A stretch of DNA of 64,000 nucleotides from Bacillus mobilis (GCF_001884045.1 NZ_MACF01000119.1:1-64000), one strand, 5' to 3'; positions 53,833-63,757 are shown, counted from the stretch's first letter. Made by a program: numbers and translations. Notes: generated by a model from the sequence alone, not told the origin.

Positions 53833-53988
53833 ATGGCACAAGACGTTTTATGTGAAGTAAACAACTGTAAATTTTGGGCTAACGGCAATAAATGTAGTGC
53901 AGATGCAATTTATGTAGTAAGTAATAAAGGGAAACATGCATCAACTACTGAAGAAACAGATTGCAAAACTTTCGATCCAGAAATATAA
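53833..53988 (+). CDS. DUF1540 small cysteine protein
   Basis: 51 aa. Four-cysteine DUF1540 pattern: CEVNNCKFWANGNKCSADAI and, later, ETDCKTF. Family members are small putative metal-binding proteins in clostridia and bacilli, function unknown. AAGGAGGTG precedes the ATG. A terminator follows at 53995-54027. Confidence 0.85.
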   Translation: MAQDVLCEVNNCKFWANGNKCSADAIYVVSNKGKHASTTEETDCKTFDPEI

Positions 53989-53994
53989 AATTTT

Positions 53995-54027
53995 GAAGGG
54001 TAGCCAAATCGTGGTTGCCCTTTTATT
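53995..54027 (+). terminator. Intrinsic terminator
   Basis: GGGTAGCCA / TGGTTGCCC with G-U pairs, followed by TTTTATTA. Confidence 0.7.
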
Positions 54028-54088
54028 AATTATAGTATTGATAATAAATCTCATTTTCATTCATTGTTTTTAACTTTTTTTTATTTTT

Positions 54089-54429
54089 TCATATTTTCTT
54101 CATAAGTGATGTAATCCAGAGCAATTCATGTTCAATACGTGATTTACTAAATTCAATGACTTCTGTAATAATTCGCCACTTTAGATATTCACTTTCAGTT
54201 AAATCTCTTTTTCAAACGAGATAACTTGATGAACAAACTCCATCGCTGCAATATGTGATAAGAGAGTACCAATAGTGTTTGAACTACCGTTTGGTAAGAA
54301 ATCTAAATCACTTTGGTTTAAATTGGAGATTTCGCTCAATGTAACATCTCTTTTATGTTCAAGCATTGTTACAAGCTCTCCAATCTTATTTGAATAGTTT
54401 TCTCTTGAAATTATTCTATAATCTATCAT
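54089..54429 (-). pseudogene. DinB-family protein, frameshifted and truncated
   Basis: ATG 54429 starts a DinB-like N-terminus (TMLEHKRDVTLSEISNLNQSDLDF, then NTIGTLLSHIAAMEF with the metal-binding histidine). It stops after FEKEI at 54199. The next frame continues the family pattern as DLTESEYLKWRIITEV and ends LMKKI-stop at 54089. One base is missing in GAAAAAGAGATTT, and the usual last 50 residues are absent. Confidence 0.75.
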
Positions 54430-54686
54430 ATATATCCCTCCAATTCATGCTAAGTATAAGTTTACCAATAAAATAAAAAAACAAATTCTGGAAATTCATG
54501 TAAAATAATGATATGATTTAATTGAATATAAAGAAAAAGGAAACCTGTTTTTATCAGTGTTACCTTATCCAAGACTAAATTTTCCCCATACATCATTTTT
54601 TTTGATGTAGCTCTTGAAGATAAAAACTATTTAATTTTCAAGGAACAGTTATTAACTTAAAACTTATTATACGAGGAGGGTGTATC

Positions 54687-54989
54687 ATGAAAAAAATATG
54701 CTTTGTATTAATTGTCGACGCTGGTATAAATTATGGTTCAATATTTTCTCTACCATTTTTAAGGAATCAGGATGATTTGAAGGGATATTTTTCTAAGTAT
54801 TATGATGTTTCAATTAATTATATTAGGGATAAAAACTCAGTTGACTATTTGGTAGTTCCCAAACCGTGTCCACCTTTTGATAATGAAAATAATCTTCCAA
54901 TAATTGAAGTACCAGCAATCTTATTTATGGAAAAGAATTTTGAAAAAATAAAGACTTATATAGACAATTATTTTTCTAATAACTCATAA
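54687..54989 (+). CDS. Hypothetical 100-aa protein
   Basis: GAGGAGGGTGTATC fixes the ATG. Begins MKKICFVLIVDAGINYGSIF, with a central acidic/proline region (KPCPPFDNENNLPIIEVPA) and a helical end. No family recognised. It has no signal peptide despite the hydrophobic start. Confidence 0.6.
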   Translation: MKKICFVLIVDAGINYGSIFSLPFLRNQDDLKGYFSKYYDVSINYIRDKNSVDYLVVPKPCPPFDNENNLPIIEVPAILFMEKNFEKIKTYIDNYFSNNS

Positions 54990-55040
54990 AGAAAATAAAA
55001 GTACAGTAAAAAGAAGTCCGATAAAAAATGAGTGGCGTAG

Positions 55041-55199
55041 AATATTTCTATTAATCATTCGTTTTTTATTATATTTACATATCAGTCTATCGCAAATGAA
55101 CTTGTACAACATATCGGGAAATATAGTGAGGTTAATATCGTTGAAGAGTTTAATGAACAAACTTTGAAATTCTTACCTATTCGCTTGACAACTCAATAA
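55041..55199 (+). pseudogene. Possible C-terminal gene fragment
   Basis: A 52-codon open stretch without a start codon, ending SEVNIVEEFNEQTLKFLPIR plus LTTQ-stop, and followed by a good terminator (CAAGGT/ACCTTG at 55208-55241). Protein-like; probably the end of a lost gene. Family not recognised. Confidence 0.4.
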
Positions 55200-55207
55200 C
55201 CTAATCA

Positions 55208-55241
55208 ACAAGGTGCAAAATTATTGTACCTTGTTTTTTTA
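55208..55241 (+). terminator. Intrinsic terminator
   Basis: CAAGGTGCA ... TGTACCTTG followed by TTTTTTT. Confidence 0.85.
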
Positions 55242-55311
55242 TTTCTCAATTGTAAATTTTTGGTGACCTATTTAATATGGAAGTGTGTGAAAAGAGTAGA
55301 GGAGGATGCTT

Positions 55312-55890
55312 ATGTTAACGTGTAATGGAAGTAAAACGTTTCAAACATTTATTAAAGCTGTAACGGATTTAATGGATAGTAATTTGTTAGAAGATCAAAT
55401 TGTTTGTGCGATTGAAAAATTACTAGAAGAACTTTTAGAAAAGAAAACATGGCTTCCACTAGAAAAACAGAAGGCGAATTCGGCTCAATATGCACGACAC
55501 CTATTATATGAAGATCCTTTAAAGCGGTTTGAAGTATTAGCTCTTGTATGGAAAGATGGACAATCTACACCTTTACATGATCATGATGGTACATGGGGAG
55601 TAGAAGGTGTTTTTACAGGAAGGATAATGGTGCAGAATTTTATACAAACTAAGCAGATTGAAAATTCACTTGTTTATTTAACGCATACAGGAAATCTTTA
55701 TTTGGGAGAAGGAGAAACAGATACAGTCATTCCACCAGCAGATTGTCATATTCTTGAAATAGCTGAAAACGAAAGCGTTGTCACGATTCATATTTACGGA
55801 AAACGTTTAGAAAAGTTTAAAGTATATGTCCCAACTGAAGAAAAAAATGTATACATGTGTGAGACAAAATATATTAGTTATAATTCATAG
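55312..55890 (+). CDS. Cysteine dioxygenase-like cupin protein
   Basis: 192 aa. The cupin iron-binding set is visible as PLHDHDGTWGVEGVFTG (two His) and TIHIYGKRLEKF (third His), as in type I cysteine dioxygenases, which oxidise cysteine or related thiols to sulfinates. GAGGAGG places the start at ATG 55312; the ATG at 55306 abuts it. The length fits bacterial homologs. Substrate not provable here. Confidence 0.83.
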   Translation: MLTCNGSKTFQTFIKAVTDLMDSNLLEDQIVCAIEKLLEELLEKKTWLPLEKQKANSAQYARHLLYEDPLKRFEVLALVWKDGQSTPLHDHDGTWGVEGVFTGRIMVQNFIQTKQIENSLVYLTHTGNLYLGEGETDTVIPPADCHILEIAENESVVTIHIYGKRLEKFKVYVPTEEKNVYMCETKYISYNS

Positions 55891-55892
55891 TT

Positions 55893-55924
55893 TAAAATCC
55901 AAAGCAAAAGCTTTGGATTTTATT
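55893..55924. terminator. Intrinsic terminator
   Basis: AAAATCCAAAG-CAAAA-GCTTTGGATTTT. Confidence 0.85.
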
Positions 55925-56052
55925 TATAATTATTTCTTGACCTGAAACGCTTTTCATAAATTATAAATAAGGAGTACTTCACGAGATCATTATGAAAACG
56001 ATACCTTTTGTTTAATTGAACTCGTGTATTTAAAGAAAGTGGTGAAGAAATA

Positions 56053-56904
56053 ATGAAATTAATCGCAATTGATTTAGATGGAACTCTTCTTTCAGGGAAT
56101 AAACTGATTAGTAAAGAGAATGCAGATGCAATTCGAAAATGCCAGGAAGCTGGCCATGTTGTAGCAATTTGTACAGGACGTTCTATCGTTGATATTGAAA
56201 GATTGTTGTTAGAAGTTAATTTAGACTGTCCAATTATTGCGGAAAATGGTGCGCTTATATATAAAGATAAAAAAATGATGAAGAGATATCCAATTGAAAA
56301 TATGCAGGCACTTGAGATTGTAGACTATCTTGAAGAGAATGGCTTATATTATCAGCTTTATACTAATAAAGGTGTATATGTACCAGATTATGGCGTAGAG
56401 AGTGTGCGTAATGAGATCGAATATGTGAAGAATTCAAAAGAAAGTTTTGATGTGAAAGAGTTAGAAACGATTGCAGCATTATATCTTGAACATACAGCAT
56501 TTCATAGTGCAGAAAGTTGTAAACCAATTGTAGAAACTGATATACATGTGCATAAACTTTTACCATTTTCTTATGACATAGAAAAATTAAAAAAGTTAAA
56601 AGCAGCGTTTCTGCATAATACTGATTTAGCAATTACATCTTCATATTGGCATAATTTAGAGATTAATCATCGTGATGCCCAAAAAGGAAATGGCTTATAT
56701 ACTTTAGCAGAACATCTGAATATTCCAGTCGAAAATACTGTAGCGATTGGTGATGGGCTAAACGATGTTTCCATGATGGAAAAAGCGAATATATCAATTG
56801 CAATGGGGAATGCAGTGGAAGAAATAAAAGCGATGTGTCAATACGAAACCTTATCAAATGAAGAACACGGTGTTGCACATGCCTTAAATAAATATGTAAT
56901 GTAA
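56053..56904 (+). CDS. Cof-type HAD-IIB phosphatase
   Basis: 283 aa. HAD motif I DLDGTLLSGNK at residues 6-16 (nucleophile Asp), motif II TGRS, the lysine in HRDAQKGNGL and motif IV GDGLNDVSMME, with a type IIB cap between. These enzymes dephosphorylate sugar phosphates, flavins or similar. Substrate unknown. GAAAGTGGTGAAGAAATA precedes the ATG. Confidence 0.9.
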   Translation: MKLIAIDLDGTLLSGNKLISKENADAIRKCQEAGHVVAICTGRSIVDIERLLLEVNLDCPIIAENGALIYKDKKMMKRYPIENMQALEIVDYLEENGLYYQLYTNKGVYVPDYGVESVRNEIEYVKNSKESFDVKELETIAALYLEHTAFHSAESCKPIVETDIHVHKLLPFSYDIEKLKKLKAAFLHNTDLAITSSYWHNLEINHRDAQKGNGLYTLAEHLNIPVENTVAIGDGLNDVSMMEKANISIAMGNAVEEIKAMCQYETLSNEEHGVAHALNKYVM

Positions 56905-56909
56905 TATAA

Positions 56910-56952
56910 AAAGAAAAAAAGAATCCAAATAGATTCTTTTTTTCTTTTTATT
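56910..56952. terminator. Intrinsic terminator
   Basis: AAAAAGAAAAAAAGAATC pairs perfectly with GATTCTTTTTTTCTTTTT. Confidence 0.85.
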
Positions 56953-57318
56953 AGGGGTAAGGTATTCTATGAGATTCATAGAAGCCTTATTACTTTTTAT
57001 TATATAGAATATATTGGAATAAATGTTTATATTTTTCATGTTAATTGTGAAAATTTTATGAACTTTATATTTTTTTGTATTTTTATACAACTAAAGATGA
57101 TATGTATTACTCTCATATGAAAACCATGTATGAGATGAGTAAATACAAATGGATTAAAAGTTCATTTTTCATGCGAATTCTTTTCTGTTTTTAATTGAAA
57201 AATAAAATTTGTTCGAATAATTATTCTACAACTATATACCTAAAGGCACATTCTTCGTATAATGGAGAAGTATAAATTTTGAATTTGTATTAATTTTACA
57301 TATTGAGGTGAAAAAGGA
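56953..57318. other. Intergenic region before the sensor kinase
   Basis: About 365 bp, extremely AT-rich and without a gene. It should hold the kinase promoter; no confident promoter was chosen. Confidence 0.3.
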
Positions 57319-59106
57319 ATGAATGCGCGGCTAATGGAACTTATTGATGTGAGTACAATAGAAACCATGGCAGAACAGTTTTATAAATTAACCAACATAT
57401 CACATCAACTTCTTGATGCTGAAAAAGAATGTATATTTTCTTTTGGAATAAATGAGACGAAAATATGTAAACTTCCCAAAATTGAAATCCCCATTTTTTT
57501 ATACAATCAACATTTAGGATCTTTTGTAGTATGGTCCAACAAAAGCGAAATTTACAATTGTCAAAAATACTTTGAAATGCTTTCAAATCTAATTATTGAT
57601 GGAGCAACAAATGTATTTCAAAGTAAAAATACAATGTTGTTTACTCGAAAAGAGGAGGAACTACATACGATTTTACAAAACATGCCTGTTATGGTTGATG
57701 CGCTTGATTATAATGGAGATTTTGTTTTGTGGAATCGGGAGTGTGAAATTGTAACAGGTTATACCGCTGAAGAAATAATAGGAAATCCAAATGCCCTTCA
57801 ATTATTGTACCCAGATCATAATTATCGTCACCAAATACAAACGAAATTTTTAACTTGTGGAAAAAATTTCAGAGATTGGGAAATGCACTTAACATGTAAA
57901 AATGGTGAAATTAAAACAATCATGTGGTCCAATATATCGGAACAGTTTCCTGTAACGGGGTATAGCTACTGGGCTGTCGGTGTAGATATTACACATTTAA
58001 AAGCGATAGAAGAGCAGTTAAAACAACAAACGTCTGAATTGGAATTAATTTTTAAGGCTTTACCAGATTTATGTTTTTTAACAGAAGATGATGGCACAAT
58101 TATAGATTATAAAGCAGGATCCCCTTCGAAATTTTACGTACCGGCAGAAGCTTTTATGGGAAAAAAGTTTTTCGAAGTATTACCTTCTCCAGTAGCACAG
58201 CAGTTTCAGGAAGCAATTCATCAAGTGAAGGAAAAAGGAACGAATGTAATTGTGGAATATCCACTTACAATTAATGGGAGTATTGATTTCTTTGAAGCTA
58301 GATGCTTACCATTATTACATGATAAAATAATGATCATTGTACGTGATATTACAGATCGGAAAAAGACAGAAGAATTACTAAATAAATCAGACACACTTGC
58401 AGCAATCGGTCAATTAGCAGCGGGTGTAGCTCATGAAGTGCGGAATCCATTAACAGTCATTAAAGGGTTTATACAGTTATTCCAAATTAATAAAGAGGAT
58501 CAAGAAAAATATTTTGATCTAATGCTTTCGGAAATTGAAAGAATAGAGTCGATCCTCCAAGAATTTTTGTCAATTGCTAAAACAGATGAAATGAATACAG
58601 AACAAAAAAATATTTATCAAATTTATAAAAATGTCGTATCGTTAATGAATACAAAAGCAATTATGACAAATATTCAAGTCGAATTATATGCAGAATCCAA
58701 CGATATAAGTATTGAATGCTCAGAAAATCAATTGAAACAAGTGTTTATTAATATTTTGCAAAATTCTATCGAAGCTATGCCAAATGGTGGGAAAATTACA
58801 ATCCACATAAAAGAAATAAACGATGATGGTGTCATTATTCATGTAATTGATGAAGGAATAGGAATACCTGAAGAAAGAATTAAGAGATTAGGTGAGCCTT
58901 TTTATAGTACGAAAGAAAAAGGTACCGGTATTGGATTAATGTTAAGTTATAAAATTATTGAAAGCCATCAAGGAAATATAAGTATTATGAGTGAGGTTGG
59001 TGTCGGGACAACAGTAACGATTTACTTGCCGAAAGTTCAGAGTAAAGAACATCTATCAAATTGTGATGATAGATGTATATCGATACGTTCTAGCATTCAT
59101 TCTTAA
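57319..59106 (+). CDS. PAS-domain sensor histidine kinase, soluble, orphan
   Basis: 595 aa without TM segments. An N-terminal sensor region (1-105) is followed by a PAS domain with PAC (about 112-235: DYNGDFVLWNRECEIVTGYT) and a second PAS (about 243-355). HisKA GQLAAGVAHEVRNPLTVIKG has phospho-acceptor H372, and the ATPase part has QNSIEAMPNGG, DEGIGIP and GTGIGLMLSYKI. The architecture resembles the cytosolic sporulation phosphorelay kinases. No response regulator is adjacent. Confidence 0.87.
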   Translation: MNARLMELIDVSTIETMAEQFYKLTNISHQLLDAEKECIFSFGINETKICKLPKIEIPIFLYNQHLGSFVVWSNKSEIYNCQKYFEMLSNLIIDGATNVFQSKNTMLFTRKEEELHTILQNMPVMVDALDYNGDFVLWNRECEIVTGYTAEEIIGNPNALQLLYPDHNYRHQIQTKFLTCGKNFRDWEMHLTCKNGEIKTIMWSNISEQFPVTGYSYWAVGVDITHLKAIEEQLKQQTSELELIFKALPDLCFLTEDDGTIIDYKAGSPSKFYVPAEAFMGKKFFEVLPSPVAQQFQEAIHQVKEKGTNVIVEYPLTINGSIDFFEARCLPLLHDKIMIIVRDITDRKKTEELLNKSDTLAAIGQLAAGVAHEVRNPLTVIKGFIQLFQINKEDQEKYFDLMLSEIERIESILQEFLSIAKTDEMNTEQKNIYQIYKNVVSLMNTKAIMTNIQVELYAESNDISIECSENQLKQVFINILQNSIEAMPNGGKITIHIKEINDDGVIIHVIDEGIGIPEERIKRLGEPFYSTKEKGTGIGLMLSYKIIESHQGNISIMSEVGVGTTVTIYLPKVQSKEHLSNCDDRCISIRSSIHS

Positions 59107-59117
59107 ATAAATGATTA

Positions 59118-59163
59118 AATCCCCAATGAAAAAAAGCTAAACTTTTTCATTGGGGATTTTTAT
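59118..59163. terminator. Strong terminator
   Basis: AATCCCCAATGAAAAA pairs with TTTTTCATTGGGGATTTTT. Confidence 0.9.
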
Positions 59164-59322
59164 ATTTAATTTAGTAAACTTTACCTTTTCTTTACCTTTG
59201 TTTTAATTTCTATTAAGTTTTTATCGGTATATTAATATTTGTATAAAGTACTGTATAGAAAATGTGCATTACTTTTAATATATAGATTCTATTATTATGA
59301 GGAATACTGTAAGGAGGAGATT

Positions 59323-59334
59323 ATGACAAAGTGA
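59323..59334 (+). promoter_or_regulatory. Out-of-frame ATG with ideal ribosome binding site at the PBP start
   Basis: AAGGAGGAGATT is followed by ATG ACA AAG TGA, whose stop overlaps GTG 59331, the first start of the PBP frame. One extra A (AAAA for AAA) would fuse them as MTKVNKQEKK. It is therefore either a coupling mini-ORF or a one-base deletion at the gene start. Confidence 0.55.
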
Positions 59335-61457
59335 ATAAGCAAGAGAAAAAAAGTGGTAGAGCAATACCGAAGCGGTTAAACATTTTATTTCTTTGTGTAT
59401 TTTTATTATTTTCTGCAATGATTATACAGTTAGGGAAAGTGCAAATTCTCGATGGAGAGACGTATAAAAATGAAGTAGAAAAGAGAGAAAATGCAACTGT
59501 GAGTCTTTCCGTCCCGCGCGGGAAAATATTTGATCGTGAAGGAAATCCGGTTGTTGATAATAAATCTTTACGAACGGTCACGTACACAAAGATGAAAGGT
59601 GTAAAATCAGAAGATATATTAAAAACTGCAAGACAACTTGCAGATATAATTGAAATGCCGCAAGAAGATATTACTAAGTTAACTGAGACAGATAAGAAAG
59701 ATTTTTGGATGCAATCAAATCCGAAACTGGCTGAAAATCTAGTATCAAAAAAAGAAATAGATACATTTAGAGAGAAGGATATTAGCGGTAAGAAGCTAAA
59801 TAAAAAAATAGAAGAGTTAAAAAGAAAACGAGTTACAAATAAAAATCTTCAGGAATTAACAGATAAAGATATAAAAGTGTTAGCTATTAAAAGTAAGATG
59901 ACTGCAGGCTATCAAATGGCTCCTCAAATTATTAAAAAAGATGTTAGTGAAAAGGAATTTACTATAATTAGTGAAGGTTTAGCGAATCTTCCAGGAGTAG
60001 ACGTATCGGTTGATTGGGAAAGAGTGTATGTAAATGATGGATTATTCCGATCCGTTCTTGGAAATGTTTCTAATTCTGATGAAGGATTACCAAGTGAACG
60101 ATTAGATTACTACTTGGTACGTGATTATAGTCGAAATGATAGGGTTGGAAAAAGTTATATCGAGCAGCAATATGAAGATGTACTTCATGGGGCAAAAAGA
60201 GAAGTAAGAAGCGTTGCTGATAAACAAGATAATACAATTAGAACGGAAACAGTTTCTGAGGGGAAAAGCGGTAAGAACTTAACTTTAACAATAGATATGG
60301 AGCTGCAGAAAAAAGTAGAAGAAAGTATTGAAAAAATATTAAAAGCATATAAAGGTTCAGAATCGATGTTGGACCGTGCTTTCGTTGTAATGATAAATCC
60401 GAAAAACGGACAAGTATTATCAATGGCTGGGAAAAGACTTGTAGAAAAAGATGGGAAAACAGAAGTTGAAGACTACGCATTAGGCACAATGACTAGTTCG
60501 TACGAGCTTGGATCAACAGTGAAAGGTGCGACAGTTTTAACTGGATTTGAAACGAAAGCTATAACACCAGGTACTTATTTTTATGATGCACCAATGAAGT
60601 TTAAGGGAACTAAGGAAAAAAAGTCTTGGAAAGAGTTCGGAAATATTGATGATTTAAGAGCGTTACAAGTTTCTTCAAACGTTTATATGTTTCATACAGC
60701 ATTAAAAATTGCAGGTGTGGATTATGTGAAAAATAGCTCATTAAATATAAAACAGGAGTACTTTGATAAAATGAGGTATTATTTTAGGCAATTTGGATTA
60801 GGTGTTCCAACGGGTATCGATTTACCAAATGAAACAGCTGGACAAATTGGTAAAAAAGATAACCAACCAGGTTTCTTATTAGACTACTCAATTGGTCAAT
60901 ATGACACGTATACACCGCTTCAGCTTGTACAGTATATTTCAACTATCGCAAACGGTGGATATCGAATGAAGCCGCAAATTGTTCAAGAGGTAAGAGAGCA
61001 AACGTCGCAAAAAGATGAAATTGGTAAAGTAGTACATTCAGTAGAGCCAATCGTTTTAAATAAAATAGATATGAAAGAGGAATATATAAATCAAGTAAAG
61101 GAAGGATTTAGAAAGGTATTCCAAGAAGGTGATGGAACTGGGGTAAGGGCGTTCCAAAAAGCATCGTATAAACCAGCAGGTAAAACAGGGACAGCACAGA
61201 CAGTTTACGGTGGTGAAAGTGATATCGGAAGAAATGAAAAAGGCGAGAGAAGGGAATGTTATAATTTAACGTTAGCAGGATATGCGCCATATGATAATCC
61301 AGAAGTAGCGTTCTCTGTTGTTGTACCATGGGTTATTAATGATAAATCTGGCATTAACTCTGATATTGGAAAAGAAGTTTTAGATGCTTATTTCGAATTG
61401 AAAAACAAGCGTTTAAGTGGAGAATCGCCAAAAATAGATGATCCTAAAGAGAATTAA
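59331..61457 (+). CDS. Class B penicillin-binding protein (transpeptidase)
   Basis: 708 aa. One N-terminal TM anchor (about 16-36), then the dimerisation/pedestal domain (SVPRGKIFDREGNPVVDNKS) and the transpeptidase domain with the three expected motifs: STVK at 395-398 (nucleophile S395), SSN at 448-450 and KTGT at 618-621. It cross-links peptidoglycan outside the membrane. The GTG start is far from the ribosome binding site because of the ATG mini-ORF at 59323. Which PBP2-type paralog this is cannot be told from here. Confidence 0.9.
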   Translation: MNKQEKKSGRAIPKRLNILFLCVFLLFSAMIIQLGKVQILDGETYKNEVEKRENATVSLSVPRGKIFDREGNPVVDNKSLRTVTYTKMKGVKSEDILKTARQLADIIEMPQEDITKLTETDKKDFWMQSNPKLAENLVSKKEIDTFREKDISGKKLNKKIEELKRKRVTNKNLQELTDKDIKVLAIKSKMTAGYQMAPQIIKKDVSEKEFTIISEGLANLPGVDVSVDWERVYVNDGLFRSVLGNVSNSDEGLPSERLDYYLVRDYSRNDRVGKSYIEQQYEDVLHGAKREVRSVADKQDNTIRTETVSEGKSGKNLTLTIDMELQKKVEESIEKILKAYKGSESMLDRAFVVMINPKNGQVLSMAGKRLVEKDGKTEVEDYALGTMTSSYELGSTVKGATVLTGFETKAITPGTYFYDAPMKFKGTKEKKSWKEFGNIDDLRALQVSSNVYMFHTALKIAGVDYVKNSSLNIKQEYFDKMRYYFRQFGLGVPTGIDLPNETAGQIGKKDNQPGFLLDYSIGQYDTYTPLQLVQYISTIANGGYRMKPQIVQEVREQTSQKDEIGKVVHSVEPIVLNKIDMKEEYINQVKEGFRKVFQEGDGTGVRAFQKASYKPAGKTGTAQTVYGGESDIGRNEKGERRECYNLTLAGYAPYDNPEVAFSVVVPWVINDKSGINSDIGKEVLDAYFELKNKRLSGESPKIDDPKEN

Positions 61458-61465
61458 AATGTACG

Positions 61466-61504
61466 AAGCGTCTCTAGCAATCATGTGAACTAGAGGCGTT
61501 TTTT
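61466..61504 (+). terminator. Intrinsic terminator
   Basis: GCGTCTCTAG ... CTAGAGGCGT with one mismatch, followed by TTTTTT. Confidence 0.85.
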
Positions 61505-61845
61505 CATAGGAATAAATTAGAAACGAGGTATAATAGGTAAAGTAGAAATAGTATATTATCTATTTTAGTGAATAAAATGGGTGAAATAATTCTATCAATT
61601 ATTCACCTTTTATAAAATAAATCATATATTGATAGCATAGGACAAGCTGAAAAGCTTATTCTATCCTCACAGAACACTCCTTATCACGGTTAGGCATCTA
61701 CTTATGTAGATGCTTTTTTTGTTATTAACTGACAATTATTTATCAACCTTAAGTAGCAAGCATATTAGGACTATTAGGTGAAGATTGACGGTAATATTTA
61801 CAGTATGATTAATAAGAGTATTGAAATGTAAGGAGTGAGAAATAA
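61505..61845 (+). other. Gene-free leader region with two hairpins ending in T runs
   Basis: A GGTGAAATAATT/AATTATTCACC hairpin with a T tract lies at about 61579-61612. An AAGCT/AGCTT stem follows at about 61649, then terminator GGCATCTAC/GTAGATGC with T7 at 61693-61720. These precede the glycosyltransferase gene. They could be an attenuator or a small RNA, but no leader ORF like that of vmlR was found. Confidence 0.4.
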
Positions 61846-63024
61846 GTGCTAAATATTTTAGTGGTTAATTTTCCAGCAGAAGGACATGTAAATCCTACAT
61901 TGGGTTTAGTCAATGCCTTTACTGAACGGGGGGATCATGTACATTATATTACAACAGAACACTTTAAAGGTAGAATTGAAGATTTGGGAGCGACTGTATA
62001 TACTCATCCAGATTTATTAAAGGAGATTTCTATTGATAATGAAACTTCATCTGGGCTGAATTCTTTCTTTCATGTACATGTTCAAACTTCTTTATATATA
62101 TTGAAAATTACAAAACAATTATGTGAAAGAATAAATTTTGATTTCGTAATTTATGATATATTTGGTGCTGGAGAGTTAGTAAAGGAGTATTTACAAATTC
62201 CTGGCGTAGTTTCTTCTCCTATATTTTTAATTCCTCCAGAATTTTTGGAAACTTTACCTTTTCATCCAAATGCAGAAATACAATTTCAACCTGATGAACT
62301 TTCTGAAAAGTTATTATATCAAATAGAACACGAATTTGGAGTAAAGCCCAAAAATAATCTTCAATTTATGCATAATAAGGGTGATATTTCTCTCGTGTAC
62401 ACAAGTCGTTATTTTCAACCTAATAGCGATGCGTTCGGAGAAAATAACATTTTTATTGGACCGAGTATTTCAAAGCGAAAAACTAATGTAGAGTTTCCAC
62501 TTGAATTACTTAAAAATAAGAAAGTTATTTATATCTCAATGGGAACACTGCTTGAAGGACTCGAACCATTTTTTAATACTTGCATTGATACTTTTTCAGA
62601 TTTTGATGGAATAGTTGTAATGGCAATTGGTGATAGAAATGATCGTTCTAAAATTAAGAAAGCGCCAGACAATTTTATAATTGCTTCATACGTACCCCAA
62701 TCAGAAATATTAAGTGAAGCAGATGTTTTTATTACACATGGCGGCATGAATAGTGTGCACGATGCTATTTATTTTAATGTCCCATTTGTCATAATTCCAC
62801 ATGATAAAGACCAACCAATGATAGCACAAAGATTAACTGAGCTGGAAGCAGCACATAGATTATTGAAAGAGCATGTTAATGTGCAAACTCTAAATGAAGC
62901 GGTAATAGACGTTCTTTCAAATGAAAAGTATAAACATGGTATACGAAAACTGAATGATAGTTTTTTAGAATGCGGTGGTTCAAAAGAAGCAATCGAAGTT
63001 ATTAAAGCTCTTTTAAATAAATAG
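61846..63024 (+). CDS. GT1-family (MGT/UGT-like) glycosyltransferase
   Basis: 392 aa. The acceptor-binding N-terminus is NFPAEGHVNPTLGLVNAFTE; the UDP-sugar motif is YVPQSEILSEADVFITHGGM plus NSVHDAIYFNVPFVIIPHDKDQ. Bacillus homologs (YjiC, YojK) glycosylate flavonoids, macrolides and other hydrophobic acceptors. It may detoxify antibiotics. GTAAGGAGTGAGAAATA precedes a GTG start (GTGCTAAATATT). Confidence 0.88.
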   Translation: MLNILVVNFPAEGHVNPTLGLVNAFTERGDHVHYITTEHFKGRIEDLGATVYTHPDLLKEISIDNETSSGLNSFFHVHVQTSLYILKITKQLCERINFDFVIYDIFGAGELVKEYLQIPGVVSSPIFLIPPEFLETLPFHPNAEIQFQPDELSEKLLYQIEHEFGVKPKNNLQFMHNKGDISLVYTSRYFQPNSDAFGENNIFIGPSISKRKTNVEFPLELLKNKKVIYISMGTLLEGLEPFFNTCIDTFSDFDGIVVMAIGDRNDRSKIKKAPDNFIIASYVPQSEILSEADVFITHGGMNSVHDAIYFNVPFVIIPHDKDQPMIAQRLTELEAAHRLLKEHVNVQTLNEAVIDVLSNEKYKHGIRKLNDSFLECGGSKEAIEVIKALLNK

Positions 63025-63032
63025 TTTGGACA

Positions 63033-63075
63033 ATATAAAAGCATAGAGGCTTAACCTTTATGCTTTTATATTATT
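63033..63075. terminator. Bidirectional terminator
   Basis: AATATAAAAGCATA pairs with TATGCTTTTATATT, between the convergent glycosyltransferase and racemase genes. Confidence 0.85.
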
Positions 63076-63757
63076 ATCCTGCAAACTGCACAGCAGTATT
63101 TGCGTGTATTAAAGCAGTATCAAAAACAGGTACAGTAAGGTCGTTTTGAGAAATAAGCAAAGGAATTTCAGTACACCCTAGTAATATGCCTTCTGCACCA
63201 TTTTGAATTAATGATTTTGCAATTTGTAATAGCTTTTCTTTTGATGATTCTGAAATAATTCCTTTACTTAATTCATTTAAAATAACATGATGTATAAAAT
63301 CTCTTTCTTCTTTAATTGGGATGATTGTCTCAATGTTATAATTCGCTAGACGAGATTTATAGAAGTCTTGTTCCATCGTTTGTCTTGTTCCTAATAGTCC
63401 AATACGTTTTATATTCTGTTCTACCATTTTTTTTGCACTTACATCACCGATGTGAAGGAGTGGTATTGATATTGCCTGTTCTACTTCTTCAGCAAATAAA
63501 TGGACCGTATTGGAACACATTAATAAACATTCAGCCCCGGAATTTTCAACCTTTTTTGCAACGGTGACTAATTCGTTTTTCACTTCTTCATATTGATGAT
63601 TTTGTAGTAAGGTAGTTACCTCACCAAAATCCATGCTATATAAAACAAGCTTTGCATTTTGATCGTATTGAGAGAGTGTAAGTGTATTAATATGTTTATA
63701 GTATAACGATGTAGATTCCCAACTTAGTCCACCAATTAAACCAATTACTTTCATCAT
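63074..63757 (-). CDS. Aspartate/glutamate racemase family protein
   Basis: 227 aa from ATG 63757 (GGGAGGAATGT upstream; the frame opens at 63838). The two catalytic cysteines are in LLMCSNTVH and LLGCTEIPLL; IGLIGGLSWEST is the N-terminal loop. It interconverts D- and L-amino acids without PLP, as for RacX/YgeA-like enzymes. The preferred amino acid is unknown. Confidence 0.88.
   Translation of the reverse strand: MMKVIGLIGGLSWESTSLYYKHINTLTLSQYDQNAKLVLYSMDFGEVTTLLQNHQYEEVKNELVTVAKKVENSGAECLLMCSNTVHLFAEEVEQAISIPLLHIGDVSAKKMVEQNIKRIGLLGTRQTMEQDFYKSRLANYNIETIIPIKEERDFIHHVILNELSKGIISESSKEKLLQIAKSLIQNGAEGILLGCTEIPLLISQNDLTVPVFDTALIHANTAVQFAG

Noticed and set aside
61505-61845. A drug-responsive leader like that of vmlR in front of the glycosyltransferase
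   Set aside because: Hairpins are present, but neither a short leader ORF nor the AATAGGRTTAGTCTG block was found.
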